Source: G965216255 sp965216255 (GTDB lineage: Bacteria > Bacteroidota > Rhodothermia > Rhodothermales > Bin80). From it: a DNA stretch of 64,000 bases. This document shows positions 49,524 to 60,100 of the stretch, piece after piece. The notes below the pieces were generated by a model that saw only the letters and a list, made by a program, of their open reading frames with translations, had not been told where the DNA came from and did not search any database. Position numbers and translations under genes: made by a program. The DNA lies in the NCBI GenBank assembly GCA_965216255.1, contig OZ244148.1, positions 682,001 through 746,000 on the forward strand. Reading direction: 5' to 3'. Position 1 is the first letter of the stretch. Each line of letters opens with the position of its first letter.

Positions 49524-51869
49524 ATGACAAGCCTGGACTTTTCGTCACAGGAGATCAAGGTGCTGAAGGAATGCCTCTTGCGGCTGAAGTCGGTCGTATT
49601 GCGGGTAAACGGCAGTCTTGATCTTGACACGGTGCTGCGCGAGATCATCGAGATCACCCGGGAACTGACGGGCGCTGCATGCGGCGTGATCACGGCGCTG
49701 GGCGAGACGGGGCTCGTTGAGGACGTGGTGTTGTCCGGCTTCACGCCCGAGCAGGAGGAAAGTCTGTTCAGCCTGGCTGACGGGCAGGAGATTTACGAAT
49801 GCTTTCGTCACGTCCGCGGGGTAGAGACCTTCAAGGCGATGCCCGTTTACCGGCAGTTGGAATCGGCGGATCTGGTTTCCTCGGAAACCTTTTTTAGCAT
49901 GCCGCTGCATGTACGGGACCGGCATGTGGGCAACTTCTTCCTCATGAGCCTCGCGGCCGGGGGAGCGCATTCCGGCAAGGATCGGGAGGTGCTGGAGCTG
50001 CTTACCACGCTGGCGGCTACTGCCATAGCCAATGCGCGTGCGTACCGGCACGAGCAGCGAGCCAGATCGGATCTTGAGGCCATGGTAAGGACCTCGCCGG
50101 TCGGCGTGGTGGTGTTCGATGCCAGGATTGGCGATGTGGCACTGTTGAATCAGGAGGCCATGCGGCTGACCCGGGGGCTGCAGATGCCGCAGCATTCGCC
50201 CGAGCAGTTATGGAAGGAGCTGTTATGCCGGCGAGCGGACGGGCGGGAGATTCCGCTCCGCGAGTTTCTTATGGGAGAGGAGCTTCGTGCTGCCGAGATG
50301 GTGCGCAGCGAAAAAATAGAGCTTGCGAATGCTGAAGGGCGCAGCGTGTCCGTACTGCTGAACGCCACGCCGATTCGTTCCGGGGACGGCGCGGTGGTCT
50401 CCATTGTCGCAACGCTGCAGGATCTGGCGCCGCTCAGGGAGCTGGAGCGGCTTCGGGCCGAGTTCACCGGCATGGTCAGTCACGAGCTCCGTACTCCGCT
50501 GACATCGATAAAGGGCGCTACGGCCACGGTACTCGGTGCGGCAGCACCGATGGACCGCGCCGAGCTGCTTGGATTCTTCCGCATCATTGATTCGCAGGCG
50601 GACCGGATGCACGGCATGATCGGTGACCTTCTGGATGCCGGCCGCATTGATACGGGCACGCTGTCGGTAGATGCGCGGCCCTCCGACGTGGTGGATCTGG
50701 TCGAGCAGGCGAGAAGCTCCTTTCTGGCGGGCGGAGGCAGCCATCCCGTGCTCGTTGACATAGCTCCAGATGTGCCCTGGATCATGGCCGACCGGCAGCG
50801 CATCGTTCAGGTGTTGCTCAATCTGTTTACCAACGCGGCCCGTCACTCTCCGGACGGCGTTCCGATGCAGGTGTTGGCCAGCCATGACGGCATCCATATG
50901 GCGGTATCGGTGTCGGATGAGGGTATGGGCATAGCCCCGGAACTGATGCCCCGCCTGTTTCAGAAGCACGTCGACTTCGGCGGCGGAGAGAAGCGCGAGA
51001 GGCTCGGTCTGGGGCTTGCGATATGCCGGGGACTGGTCGAGACCCACGGCGGCCGCATCCGGGCGGAAAGCCAGGGGGTGGGCCAGGGTGCGGTGTTCAC
51101 GTTTACGATTCCTTTGGCTGCAAAAGCGCACACGACCGCTGAAGGCAGGCTGGGTGGAACGCGTGTTGCACCATCGAAAAACGGCAGCGACTCCGCGCGC
51201 ATCCTGGTAGTGGACGACGATCCGCATATGCTCCGCTACGTTCGGGACACGCTTACGGTGGCGGGCTACCGGCCGACAGTGACCGGCGATCCGAACGAGG
51301 TGGCTCGCATCATAAGCGCAGAGAAGCCGGATCTCATCCTGCTCGATTTGATGCTGCCCGGCACCACGGGGCTGTCGCTGATGGAGGACCTGCACGAATT
51401 GACCGATCAGCCGGTGGTATTCATTTCGGCCTACAGGCAGGAGGAGACCATAGTGCAGGCGCTCGATGCCGGCGCCGTTGACTATATCGTCAAGCCGTTT
51501 TCGCAGGCCGAGCTTACGGCAAGGGTCCGGGTGGCCTTGCGAAGGAAGCCCAGGCCTGACCCGTATGTTTTCGGCGATTTCGCAATTGACTACGATGAGC
51601 GGCGGGTAACCGTGGCGGCCCGGCCCGTGGAGCTGACCGTCACGGAGTACAGGTTGTTGCGGGAGCTGTCCCGCAGGTCTGGATCCACAGTGACCTATGA
51701 GACGCTGGTCCGCAGGGTGTGGGGGAGCGAAGGCGACGCTCACGCAGGCCTGGTGCGCGCTGCCATCATGCGGCTGCGCCGCAAGCTGGGCGACGACCCC
51801 GACCATCCGACGTATATCCACAACGTCCACGCCGTCGGTTACAGGATGCCGGAGCCGTCCGGCGGCTGA
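49524..51869 (+). CDS. hybrid sensor kinase fused to an OmpR-type response regulator
   Basis: A 781-residue soluble protein with no membrane helix. In order: GAF domain (about 25-175), PAS-like domain (about 185-300), HisKA with phospho-acceptor His320 in SHELRTPLTSIKG, HATPase (NLFTNAARHS, DEGMGIAPEL, LGLGLAICRGLVETHGG), receiver domain (VVDDDP, phospho-acceptor Asp608 in LILLDLMLPG, conserved Lys in YIVKPFS), and a winged helix of the OmpR/PhoB type (about 685-778; ELTVTEYRLLRELSRRSGST). Input, kinase and DNA-binding output sit on one chain. It probably senses a small molecule or redox state through GAF/PAS. It stands alone, so its targets may be its own promoter or distant genes. Confidence 0.93.
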   Translation: MTSLDFSSQEIKVLKECLLRLKSVVLRVNGSLDLDTVLREIIEITRELTGAACGVITALGETGLVEDVVLSGFTPEQEESLFSLADGQEIYECFRHVRGVETFKAMPVYRQLESADLVSSETFFSMPLHVRDRHVGNFFLMSLAAGGAHSGKDREVLELLTTLAATAIANARAYRHEQRARSDLEAMVRTSPVGVVVFDARIGDVALLNQEAMRLTRGLQMPQHSPEQLWKELLCRRADGREIPLREFLMGEELRAAEMVRSEKIELANAEGRSVSVLLNATPIRSGDGAVVSIVATLQDLAPLRELERLRAEFTGMVSHELRTPLTSIKGATATVLGAAAPMDRAELLGFFRIIDSQADRMHGMIGDLLDAGRIDTGTLSVDARPSDVVDLVEQARSSFLAGGGSHPVLVDIAPDVPWIMADRQRIVQVLLNLFTNAARHSPDGVPMQVLASHDGIHMAVSVSDEGMGIAPELMPRLFQKHVDFGGGEKRERLGLGLAICRGLVETHGGRIRAESQGVGQGAVFTFTIPLAAKAHTTAEGRLGGTRVAPSKNGSDSARILVVDDDPHMLRYVRDTLTVAGYRPTVTGDPNEVARIISAEKPDLILLDLMLPGTTGLSLMEDLHELTDQPVVFISAYRQEETIVQALDAGAVDYIVKPFSQAELTARVRVALRRKPRPDPYVFGDFAIDYDERRVTVAARPVELTVTEYRLLRELSRRSGSTVTYETLVRRVWGSEGDAHAGLVRAAIMRLRRKLGDDPDHPTYIHNVHAVGYRMPEPSGG

Positions 51870-52106
51870 AAGACGGCGTCGGTGAGCCGCCTGCAAGCCC
51901 TCGCTTCGGTCGCCCCGCAAAAGAGGCGGCTGTCTGCCTGGCTGGTACGCGTCTGCCGAAGCGAAGCCCGCTCCTTGCCACAATCGCGGCCGGGCAAGGC
52001 GCGCAGTAGCCCATCTTTACCTTTTCACTCAAGAAAGCCCGGCAGAATAGGCAAATATGAATCCTTCGGTCACTACAATGGGCTGCAAGGTGAGTTTCGC
52101 AGTTGC

Positions 52107-53921
52107 TCAGAAGGTCGTCTTGTGCATGGGAAGAGGCACCGGATTGATGCCAAGTGCTTCGTAGATTTCCCGTTGGTCAGCATCTGGATAGGAGGTCGTG
52201 CGGACATGGAGCGTGTAGCCGCTCCGGGCTTCGAAGACGCTGGTCGTGCGCACCTGGCTCCGAAGGATCCTCCGGAGCGTTGTCCAGCTTGAGCGCAGCC
52301 CGACCGCGCGCAAACGCTTCCGGATCACCTGCACCAGTTGGTAGGCCAGCACCGTGATAAACAGATGGCCTTCTGCGCGCCGGCCCGTGGAGTGATAGAT
52401 CGGCCTGAGGCCCAGCTCCGACTTCAGGGACCGGAACACCGCCTCCAGGTCGGTCAGCATCACGTACGTGCGCCAGAGCTCTTCCGCGGAGAGGTCCATC
52501 TCGTTGCTGCGTAGGCAATAGACGCCCGGATCGCTCAGCATGGTGCCCGCCTTCGGCGTCTGTTTCCATGTGATTGACTTTGCCCGCTTGCCCTTTTTAT
52601 CCGGCTCCACTTTGATCTCGTAATGCTGCCCGATGCCGCCGAAGCATTGCTTCATACGAGCGATGCGCTCCCTTATGAGGTCCAGGCGCTTGTGCGTCTT
52701 CGGCCGGGAAAGCCCCTCGGAAAGCTTGCCGAGGGCCTCCTCGAATCGTTCCGCTTTCTGCTTCATCATGGCCTCTTCCTTCGCTATGCGGGCCCCGCTG
52801 CGACAGTAGAGCCGCACCTCGTCGTCTGCCTCCTCCCGGTATATCTCTACGTCGCTGCCCGAGGACGTCTGAAGGGACTCTGCCTTCTGCTCGTCAAAAG
52901 GCTTCCTGCGCTCTCTTGACACGACGATGTAGCCATAGCCCTCCTTGCGCAGCCAGTCTATGCGGTCCTTCGTGGCTACGCCCCGGTCCATCACCACGCG
53001 TGCGCCCTTGGGCGCCCCCAGCGACTCAAGCATCTTCTTGAGCGTGGACGCTTCGTTTACATTGCCCTTGAAGACCCGACTGCGACGCACGAACCCGCTG
53101 CCGTCTACTACCAGAGCCAGCGTAAGCAGCACGCAGCCATGACGCCGCTGCTTCGAGTGTCCGCGCTTCGCCTTGTCGATCCCCTTGCCACTGCCTTCCA
53201 GGAAACTGCCCTTCAGGTCATAAAGCGCGATCGTAGGCTCCAGATCAAACAGATCCATGGCTCGTGCAAAGAGGTGGTCCTCTATGACCTTGCGGTGCTT
53301 CTGCAGCATGTCGCTGGCCCGGTAGAGCTGCATGTCGGCCATCTTCTCGAAGTTGCAGCCCAGAAACTCGTCCAGTCCGCTGGCAGAGGCCAGCCACTGC
53401 TTCGTGGCATGTTCGCTGGCCGGATCGGCCAGGCGTCCTATGATGGAACCCGTGGCAGCATGCTGGAGACCTCGTGCCATCTCAAGCTTCTCGAAGAGCT
53501 CAGGCAGGCCCAACTGTTCCATGGCCCAGAGCCCTACATGCTCCACGCCCACCGTGCGGGGCCGGAGCGTCTTGAGCGAATGGATGTCCACATGGTGCCA
53601 CTCGCGCGGCGGCCTGCCGCTGGCGTCTCGTTCCACGGTCTGCGCGCGGCGTGCGCTTACGAGTAAGGCAATGCGCTGAGCCTCCTCTTCTACGGAGGCG
53701 GGCAGCTCTTCGGGAACCAGTTCCAGCTGCCCGTTCAGCAGGGCCTCGATGCGCCGGCACAAGGGGCGCCAGTAGCGTTCTTCGACGCTGAAGTGGGCGC
53801 CGAGATTGAGGAGGGTCTGGCGCTGCACCTTTTTGCCCCGGCGCTTGGACTGGCAGAGGCTGAAGGTATAGTAGCGCGTGCTGTCGGAGGACTTACGGGT
53901 GAGGGAGCGGCAGATGAACAT
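52107..53921 (-). CDS. IS1634-family transposase
   Basis: About 604 residues from ATG 53921 (the frame opens at 53969). It has the family opening KVQRQTLLNLGAHFSVEERY, a first-Asp region IALYDLKGSFLEGSGKG, a second-Asp region ARVVMDRGVATKDRI and the Glu region MLTDLEAVFRSLKSELGLRP followed by HITVLAYQLV-type helix (HLFITVLAYQLVQVIRKRL). It is only distantly related to the copy at 4965-6752, so this is a separate element type. Length and frame are intact; terminal repeats were not resolved. Confidence 0.92.
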   Translation of the reverse strand: MFICRSLTRKSSDSTRYYTFSLCQSKRRGKKVQRQTLLNLGAHFSVEERYWRPLCRRIEALLNGQLELVPEELPASVEEEAQRIALLVSARRAQTVERDASGRPPREWHHVDIHSLKTLRPRTVGVEHVGLWAMEQLGLPELFEKLEMARGLQHAATGSIIGRLADPASEHATKQWLASASGLDEFLGCNFEKMADMQLYRASDMLQKHRKVIEDHLFARAMDLFDLEPTIALYDLKGSFLEGSGKGIDKAKRGHSKQRRHGCVLLTLALVVDGSGFVRRSRVFKGNVNEASTLKKMLESLGAPKGARVVMDRGVATKDRIDWLRKEGYGYIVVSRERRKPFDEQKAESLQTSSGSDVEIYREEADDEVRLYCRSGARIAKEEAMMKQKAERFEEALGKLSEGLSRPKTHKRLDLIRERIARMKQCFGGIGQHYEIKVEPDKKGKRAKSITWKQTPKAGTMLSDPGVYCLRSNEMDLSAEELWRTYVMLTDLEAVFRSLKSELGLRPIYHSTGRRAEGHLFITVLAYQLVQVIRKRLRAVGLRSSWTTLRRILRSQVRTTSVFEARSGYTLHVRTTSYPDADQREIYEALGINPVPLPMHKTTF

Positions 53922-53986
53922 GCAGACAAGATAGGGGGAATGGGATCCGGCCGCAAGCCCTTCCAACATAATATGTCACTACATTC

Positions 53987-54205
53987 ATGAACAACCAACA
54001 TATAAATCCTGAAATGGGGAAGCGGGGTGCGATGGACGATCAAACCAAGCCAGAAAAGCACCACGGGTGGGGGCTCATCCCTAAAAAATGTCTAGAATTC
54101 CTAAAAACACTTCGGATTCCTAAAGGCGGCTATCGCCTATCTTCCATATTTTACGCCTCAAAAGGTAAAGATGGGGTAGGTAGTGCTTGTACGAAAATAC
54201 TTTAA
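53987..54205 (+). CDS. unrecognised small ORF between two IS elements
   Basis: A 72-codon frame with a hydrophilic N-terminus (DDQTKPEKHHGWGLIPKK) and no recognised domain. It is AT-richer than its neighbours and sits between the IS1634 and ISNCY transposase genes. It could be a leftover of an inserted gene or chance. Confidence 0.2.
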   Translation: MNNQHINPEMGKRGAMDDQTKPEKHHGWGLIPKKCLEFLKTLRIPKGGYRLSSIFYASKGKDGVGSACTKIL

Positions 54206-54315
54206 ATCTTCAATAAACAATCGGTTATATCTTGCAATTGGCGCTGAATCTGAGGGACGTATAGCCGATTCGGGCGTTTAAGAGCGCAAAACAGCTCACA
54301 TTCGCCAGGGAAACC

Positions 54316-55749
54316 ATGCGCAAGATTGTCCCAGAGTGCCGTGCACTCGACAGTACGCCGATTGAGGAGATTGCCATAGACCCGAGAATGCGCGACGACA
54401 TGAGTGCGGTGCTCAAGGGTCTGCAGTGCGTCTACTGCACGGCGGAATCCCGTGCGGCCTTGTTCGCGATTCTGGAGGCGCACTTTCAGCCGGGTAAACG
54501 TAAAGATGTCGGACGACCGGGCATGGATCTATGGCGCGTCATCGTGTTTGCGATAGTCAAGCAGTGCCTGGATCTGGACTACGATGCTTTGTTGTACCGG
54601 GCCAACAACGATCTCTTGCTGCGGGAGCTCTTGGGGCACGGAGATGCCGGGTTTGACGAGGTGAAGTACAGCAGACAGCGGCTGGTGGACAACGTGCAGC
54701 TTTTGACGCCGAAGCTGGTCCGGAAGGTGGCCCAATTGATAGTGCGGACGGGGCACAAGGTGGCTGGAAAAGAGTCTGGGACCGCGCTAGCCGGTCGCTG
54801 CGATTCCAGGGTGGTTAAGACGCATGTGCACTATCCCACCGATGTGGGTCTGTGCTGGGATGCGGTTCGTGGTCTAATACGTGTGAGTGCACGCTCGGCT
54901 GCGGCATTCGCTCTTCCGGGCTGGCGCAAGCATGCGGATCGCACGCGGAAGATATACCAGGCCTTCATCCGGGTGCGGACGGCCCCGCGCTACCGGCAGA
55001 ATCCGAAAGGAGTGAAGGCGTACTTGCGCCAGTGCACACAGACTGCAGCACGTGCCCGTACGCTGTTAAATGCCTTGGCCACAGTGGAGAAATCGGAGGC
55101 GGCGCGAGCGGATATCGCGTATTACTTGCGCTATGTGGACTTGTTGGTGGATCAAGTAAGGCGTCGCATCCTCTTGGGCGAGATGATTCCACATGCGCAG
55201 AAAGTGTTTTCCATCCACAAGCCACATACGCGTTGGATCAGCAAAGGCAAGGCGGGCGTGCTGGCGGAGCTGGGCCTTCCGGTCGCACTGGTAGAAGATG
55301 AGCACCGGTTCATTTTGGCTTATCACATCCTGTGGGACACATCAGATGTTGAGGTGGCGGTACCGATCATTGATGCGGTGCAGGCGGCTTTTCCAGAGTT
55401 CAATGCGTGCAGTTTTGACCGGGGCTTTCACAGCTTGAAGAATCGAAAAGCATTGGATGCTCGGCTGGCGCTCAATGCGCTTCCGAAGAAGGGCAAGCTT
55501 TCTCTGGCGGAGCGTGCGCGGGAGCGCGCGCCTGCGTTCAAGGCAGCGCGGCGGCAGCACCCGGCCGTCGAGTCGTGTCTGGCCAATTTCGGACTTCGGG
55601 GCGGTGCGCTGGTGCGGGAGAAGAGTCCGGAGAACTTCGCGCTGATGGTGAGCCTGTCCGTGCTGGCAGTCAACATGCACCGGCTGGGTTGCCTGGTGCG
55701 CGCCCAGGAACGGGCACGAATAAAGCGTCGGCGAAAACGCGCGGCGTAG
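54316..55749 (+). CDS. ISNCY-family transposase
   Basis: A 477-residue transposase. The N-terminal part includes MDLWRVIVFAIVKQCLDLDY, a DNA-binding helical region. The DDE-type core follows, with GRCDSRVVKTHVHYPTDVGL around the first Asp, VLAELGLPVALVEDEHRFIL and NACSFDRGFHSLKNRKALDA around the second, then NFALMVSLSVLAVNMHRLGC near the end. Frame and length are intact. Terminal repeats were not identified. Confidence 0.88.
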   Translation: MRKIVPECRALDSTPIEEIAIDPRMRDDMSAVLKGLQCVYCTAESRAALFAILEAHFQPGKRKDVGRPGMDLWRVIVFAIVKQCLDLDYDALLYRANNDLLLRELLGHGDAGFDEVKYSRQRLVDNVQLLTPKLVRKVAQLIVRTGHKVAGKESGTALAGRCDSRVVKTHVHYPTDVGLCWDAVRGLIRVSARSAAAFALPGWRKHADRTRKIYQAFIRVRTAPRYRQNPKGVKAYLRQCTQTAARARTLLNALATVEKSEAARADIAYYLRYVDLLVDQVRRRILLGEMIPHAQKVFSIHKPHTRWISKGKAGVLAELGLPVALVEDEHRFILAYHILWDTSDVEVAVPIIDAVQAAFPEFNACSFDRGFHSLKNRKALDARLALNALPKKGKLSLAERARERAPAFKAARRQHPAVESCLANFGLRGGALVREKSPENFALMVSLSVLAVNMHRLGCLVRAQERARIKRRRKRAA

Positions 55750-56156
55750 GCCCGCTACCACCTCGCAGAAAGGTCCCAATCGCAGGCTCCAAGGGACACG
55801 TATGCCCTTCCGATAGGAACACAACGCCCTTCGAGCCGCAAACTGCCCGTGCGCGCACGCAAGAGACGCCAGCATGGCCGAAACACTCGAAGCGGACCGT
55901 CAACGAACTCAAAAAACGACCGTGCCGGTGCATTCGAGGCCGAAAAAAGAGAGTATTCGGTCAATCACTAGGTAGGCGCAAGGCGCAACTAGCGGCCCGC
56001 TGCGACCCTGAATCCCGCGCGGACGCGGATCCCACCTGTTTCAGCCTTGGGATACCTGCTTTCGCTTGCGGGAAGTCGACCGCCGCGTGCCGGACAATCC
56101 GGAATGTTTTCGCCCTTTCTGACGCCCAAATCCGTCGTTTCCGGCCTTCGGCGCGC
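55750..56156. other. intergenic, no gene recognised
   Basis: About 400 bp after the ISNCY transposase, expected to contain the element's right end. No convincing gene or stem-loop. Confidence 0.4.
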
Positions 56157-56178
56157 TTTGTAACAGATCTGTTACAAA
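56157..56178. promoter_or_regulatory. perfect 22-bp palindrome, candidate operator
   Basis: Half-site TTTGTAACAGA is followed directly by its exact reverse complement. It lies about 97 bp upstream of the secreted-protein ATG at 56275. Its size and two-fold symmetry fit a dimeric helix-turn-helix regulator. It is not followed by a T-run, so a terminator is unlikely. Confidence 0.5.
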
Positions 56179-56196
56179 ATTGTGACTCCTTAATCT

Positions 56197-56212
56197 CCGT
56201 GCCTTCGCACGG
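56197..56212. other. short stem-loop in the same leader
   Basis: CCGTGC pairs with GCACGG around a CTTC loop, 19 bp after the 22-bp palindrome and before the gene start. It may form in the 5' leader RNA. Confidence 0.35.
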
Positions 56213-56274
56213 GTGTGTGATGTTCGGTCGTAATGTTGTGCCCGGGAGTTTTTGCACAACAACAGCCGAACATC

Positions 56275-57022
56275 ATGAAGAGTCTTCGACGGATTGTTTT
56301 GTTCATGGCGTGCCTCGTGCCCGTGGGCGCGAGCGTGGCGACCGGCTTCGGGGAGGGGCCGCTCCCGGTGTCGGGAGCAAGGCCCGTGATCGGACTCGCG
56401 GCGGTCGGGCCGTCGGTGACAACCAGCGTCGCGTGCTGCTTTCAGGCACAGACTCGCAGCGGTACGTACACGATCAGCACCACGGCCGGGGGCCTTGCAG
56501 CGGCAGGCAAATCCGTGGGCTATCTCGCCATTGCCTCTCCCGGGTACGTAAGCAGCGCGCCTCCCGTCACGGAAATGGTGGCGGTCACCCGGGGAAGAGA
56601 AATCGTGATCGTAACGGCGGTGGCAAGCAGCTGTCCCACAACGGTCAGCGAGGGATCTCGTCCGCTGGTCATTGACCTCAACGGGACGCCGGAGCGCGCG
56701 ATAGCGATCCATTGCGGAAGCAGCGGCCGCGCCGTACCGGCGGCGTACGAGGTCGGCTCCTCGCGCCCGGATACCTTTACCGCATCACCGTCCAGCGGGA
56801 AGCTGACGGCGGTGGATGCAGGCACGGCCCGCCCGATCAAGACCGCGATCCGCGACTGCGGGGCAGCGATTGACGTGGCTGTAAAGGAGAAGGGGCGGCC
56901 CATATCACACGATCCGGCTGCCGGACTTGATGCCGGCGGCGGAGGATACGGTGTACATCCATCTGCCAGCCCATTGCAGCGAGCCGGACGAGGAGGACAT
57001 GTTTTCCTGCGCAGTCCGCTGA
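56275..57022 (+). pseudogene. small secreted protein, probable frameshift near 56890
   Basis: ATG 56275 opens a signal peptide (MKSLRRIVLFMACLVPVGAS) and about 200 residues of Ser/Thr/Gly-rich, beta-prone sequence with scattered Cys (VASSCPTTVSEGSRPLVIDL). After VAVKEKG the frame becomes Gly/Arg-rich and unnatural up to 57162. The neighbouring frame from the GGGG run near 56890 reads LPDLMPAAEDTVYIHLPAHC and ends EEDMFSCAVR-TGA at 57022, which looks like genuine protein. I read this as one gene with a frameshift or an indel error. The function is unknown; the SVTEG-like pieces resemble the modules of the giant protein downstream. Confidence 0.55.
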
Positions 57023-57063
57023 GCGGTCTGCAGCGTGGACTCTCACGGGATTTTTGTTGCGCC

Positions 57064-57079
57064 GGTCCCGCGCGGGACC
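57064..57079. promoter_or_regulatory. 16-bp GC palindrome upstream of the giant repeat gene
   Basis: GGTCCCGCGCGGGACC is a perfect palindrome 80 bp before the ATG at 57159. It could be a leader hairpin or operator. Confidence 0.3.
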
Positions 57080-57158
57080 CGTGCCGTGGATGCGTACGCG
57101 CGATAGCTTTTTACAGGTCTGTTTTGTCGAGTCAGTTCAATCCAACCATTCGTGTGTC

Positions 57159-60100
57159 ATGATTCTTCCAGAGAGCAAGTCATCCGTGCAGCGGCATGCT
57201 GCGCAGTTTTCATTCGGCAGCCGGATTCTGGCCGTCCTTTTCAGTGCGGCGGCCTTGTTGTGTGGGTCGGCGCTGGGGCAGGTGCCCGAGGCGCTTGAGT
57301 GCGCCGAGGTGCATATCGAGGCGGGCCAGGAGCAGCGCCTGTTCTGCGTTCCGGAGGAGGCGGACGCGTCCTGGACGTACCAGTGGCAGAGCGAGTGGCC
57401 GGTAGCGCTGGGCTACCTGAGCAGCGCTGCCGAGAGCCGGCCCGTGCTGCGCATCCCGCAGGATGCGGCGGCGGGGCTGCATGTGTACACGCTGACCGTG
57501 GAGGACGCCCTGGGCCGGGTGATACATACCGGCCGGCAGGAGGTGGTGGTACATGCCGCTGGCTTCTGCGACGCCGACGGCCCCGTAAAGGGCCTCGGCC
57601 AGGCGGCGTTTTTGTGCGACGAGCCGGACGAAGCGGACGTGTTTGTGGCCGAGCGGATCCTGGAGGTGCAGCTGACTGATGATGTCGTCGGGGACGCGGG
57701 CCCGCCTCTGGAGCTGGACTGCGAGCCGCACCTGACGGCGGAGACGGGATCGGAAGCATCCATTGCGTGTCACGGCCACGGGGTCGGCATGCTCGAGTAC
57801 ACTGCGGAGTTCGACTGGCCGCCGTATGTGCAGACGCAGGTGCTGGGCGAAGGGACGTTCACGTTCACCATCCTGCCGCCGCAGATTGACGCCGAGCTGG
57901 AAGCGCGGCCCGTCAGGCTTACGGCGCGCGATCTGTCCACGGGGCGGTCAGTGACGAGGGAGGTCACGCTGACGGTGGTCAACGTGGAGCCGGTCCTGCA
58001 GTGCGAGGACCTGGCAGCGACATCGGGCGAGCGGGTCACCGTTCGGTGCAGTGCCGCGAGTGCGGAGGGGCTGCCGGTGCAGCTGCAGTTTTTGCCGCGG
58101 CAAGAGCTGGACGGCGTTCCGGAGGGGGTATTCGAAGAGGCGCCCTGGTTTGTGGCGCCGGAGGTCACTTCGGACACGGCCGTCGAGATGGTGGTCCGGG
58201 CCATTGAAGCGGAGACGAACCGAGTGGCAGAGACATCCTTTGTGCTGCGGATAGCGCCGCATGCGCCGGAGGCTGCAAGCGAGTTGGACAGTCCCGACGA
58301 CGGCGCCGGCTTCGGCACGACAGGCAAGATCGATCCCTTGTCGGTGTCGTGCACTGCCGTGTCTGTGACGGAAGGAACGCAGCAGATCCTCAGGAACTGT
58401 CTCATCACCGGCGGCACCGAAGCCCGGCGGCCCTATACGTACTCGTGGACGGGCTCGACGCATCTGTTGAACAGCAACAGGCTGCTTGCCACCTTCGATG
58501 CCACCGACATCAGCCTGGCAGAGCGTGCGAGCGAAACACACACCATCACGCTTAGGGTGACCGATCCTACCGCCGGCCCCGACAATTACGTCTCGGACAG
58601 CTTCACGCTGACCGTGGTGGACGCGCCGAATATCAGTGCCAATTGTAAAGAATATAGATACTCGCCGAATGAGGGGCAAGATGGGGGAATCTCCTTCGAC
58701 TGCAGTGCAAACGCAACAGGCAACCCGGACATTACGTGGAGTTGGACGGGCGATCTCGAGCTGACCGGCGCGGATACGGCCACGCCCACGGTGGTCAGTA
58801 TTCCCGATGTGGACGAAGACACGGACTATTTTTTCGAGGGAACTGCCTCGGCCATCGGCTACGATCCGGGCACGGTCAACGTTACGGTGGCGGTCAAGAA
58901 CAGGGTGCTGGACTTTGCTTGCAGTGACGCGACGATCACGAAGAACGAGGGTGATGCGAATTTCACGGTGGGTTGCAGCGCGTCGGCGAATGACGACGGC
59001 TCGCCTACCATAACCTACGCGTGGTCAGGCGACACGGGGCCCTTGCAAGACGATATAGCTGTGGCCAGCCCCACGTTCTTCGTACCGAAGACAGTCACCA
59101 TAGACGAGACATACCTCATGACGCTGACGGCCAGTGACGGAGATGCGGTTTACGATTCGGACGAGATCGAGGTGACGGTGGTGGTGCGGAACCTGGTAAG
59201 CATCTCGGTAAACTGCAACCCGAAAACATACAACAATGTATTCGAGGGGGGAGTCGACGTCGAGATCCGCGGCTGCAGCGTAAGGGTGGCGGATAACAGC
59301 ACTCCGACCTACACGTGGAGCTGGGAAAGCGATCTCCAGCTCAGAGACGACGATACGGCCACGCCCATCGTCGTCATGCCGACCGATATAGCCGCGGATA
59401 TTGGCTACACGGTTACGGCAACGGTAAGTGCTGAAGAAGACGGGTATATCGCCGGGACGGCCACGGTAAATGTGAATGTCAAGAACAGGGTGCTGGACTT
59501 TGCCTGCAGTGACGCGACGATCACGAAGAACGAGGGTGATGCGAATTTCACGGTGGGTTGCAGCGCGTCGGCGAATGACGACGGCTCGCCTACCATAACC
59601 TACGCGTGGTCAGGCGACACGGGGCCCTTGCAAGGCAAAACTGACGCGGCCATCCGCACGTTCAATGTGCCGAATACAGTCACCATAGACGAGACATACC
59701 GCATGACGCTGACGGCCAGTGACGGAGATGCGAATCCGGTTTACGATTCGGACGAGATCAAGGTGACGGTGGTGGTGCAGAACGTGGACCAGCAGATCTC
59801 GGTTACCTGCGCCCCGGCCACCGAAATGGGATTCGAGGCGGGAGACGACGTCGAGATCCGCGGCTGCAGCGTAAGCGTGGCGGATGACAGCACTCCGACC
59901 TACATGTGGAGCTGGGAAAGCGATCTCCAGCTCAGAGACGACGATACGGTCACGCCCATCGTTGTCATGCCGACCGATATGGCCGCGGATATTGGCTACG
60001 CGGTTACGGCAACGGTAAGTGCTGAAGAAAACGGGTATATCGCCGGGACGGCCACGGTAAATGTGAATGTCAAGAACAGGGTGCTGGACTTTGCCTGCAG

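Noticed and set aside
50223..51983. 586-codon open frame antisense to the hybrid kinase
   Set aside because: Mirror of a high-GC gene with strong third-position bias; composition is His/Gln/Arg-rich without any domain, while the sense strand has six clear domains.
52060..53985. GTCACTACA at both ends of the second IS1634 as terminal inverted repeats
   Set aside because: The two occurrences are in direct, not inverted, orientation and do not extend.
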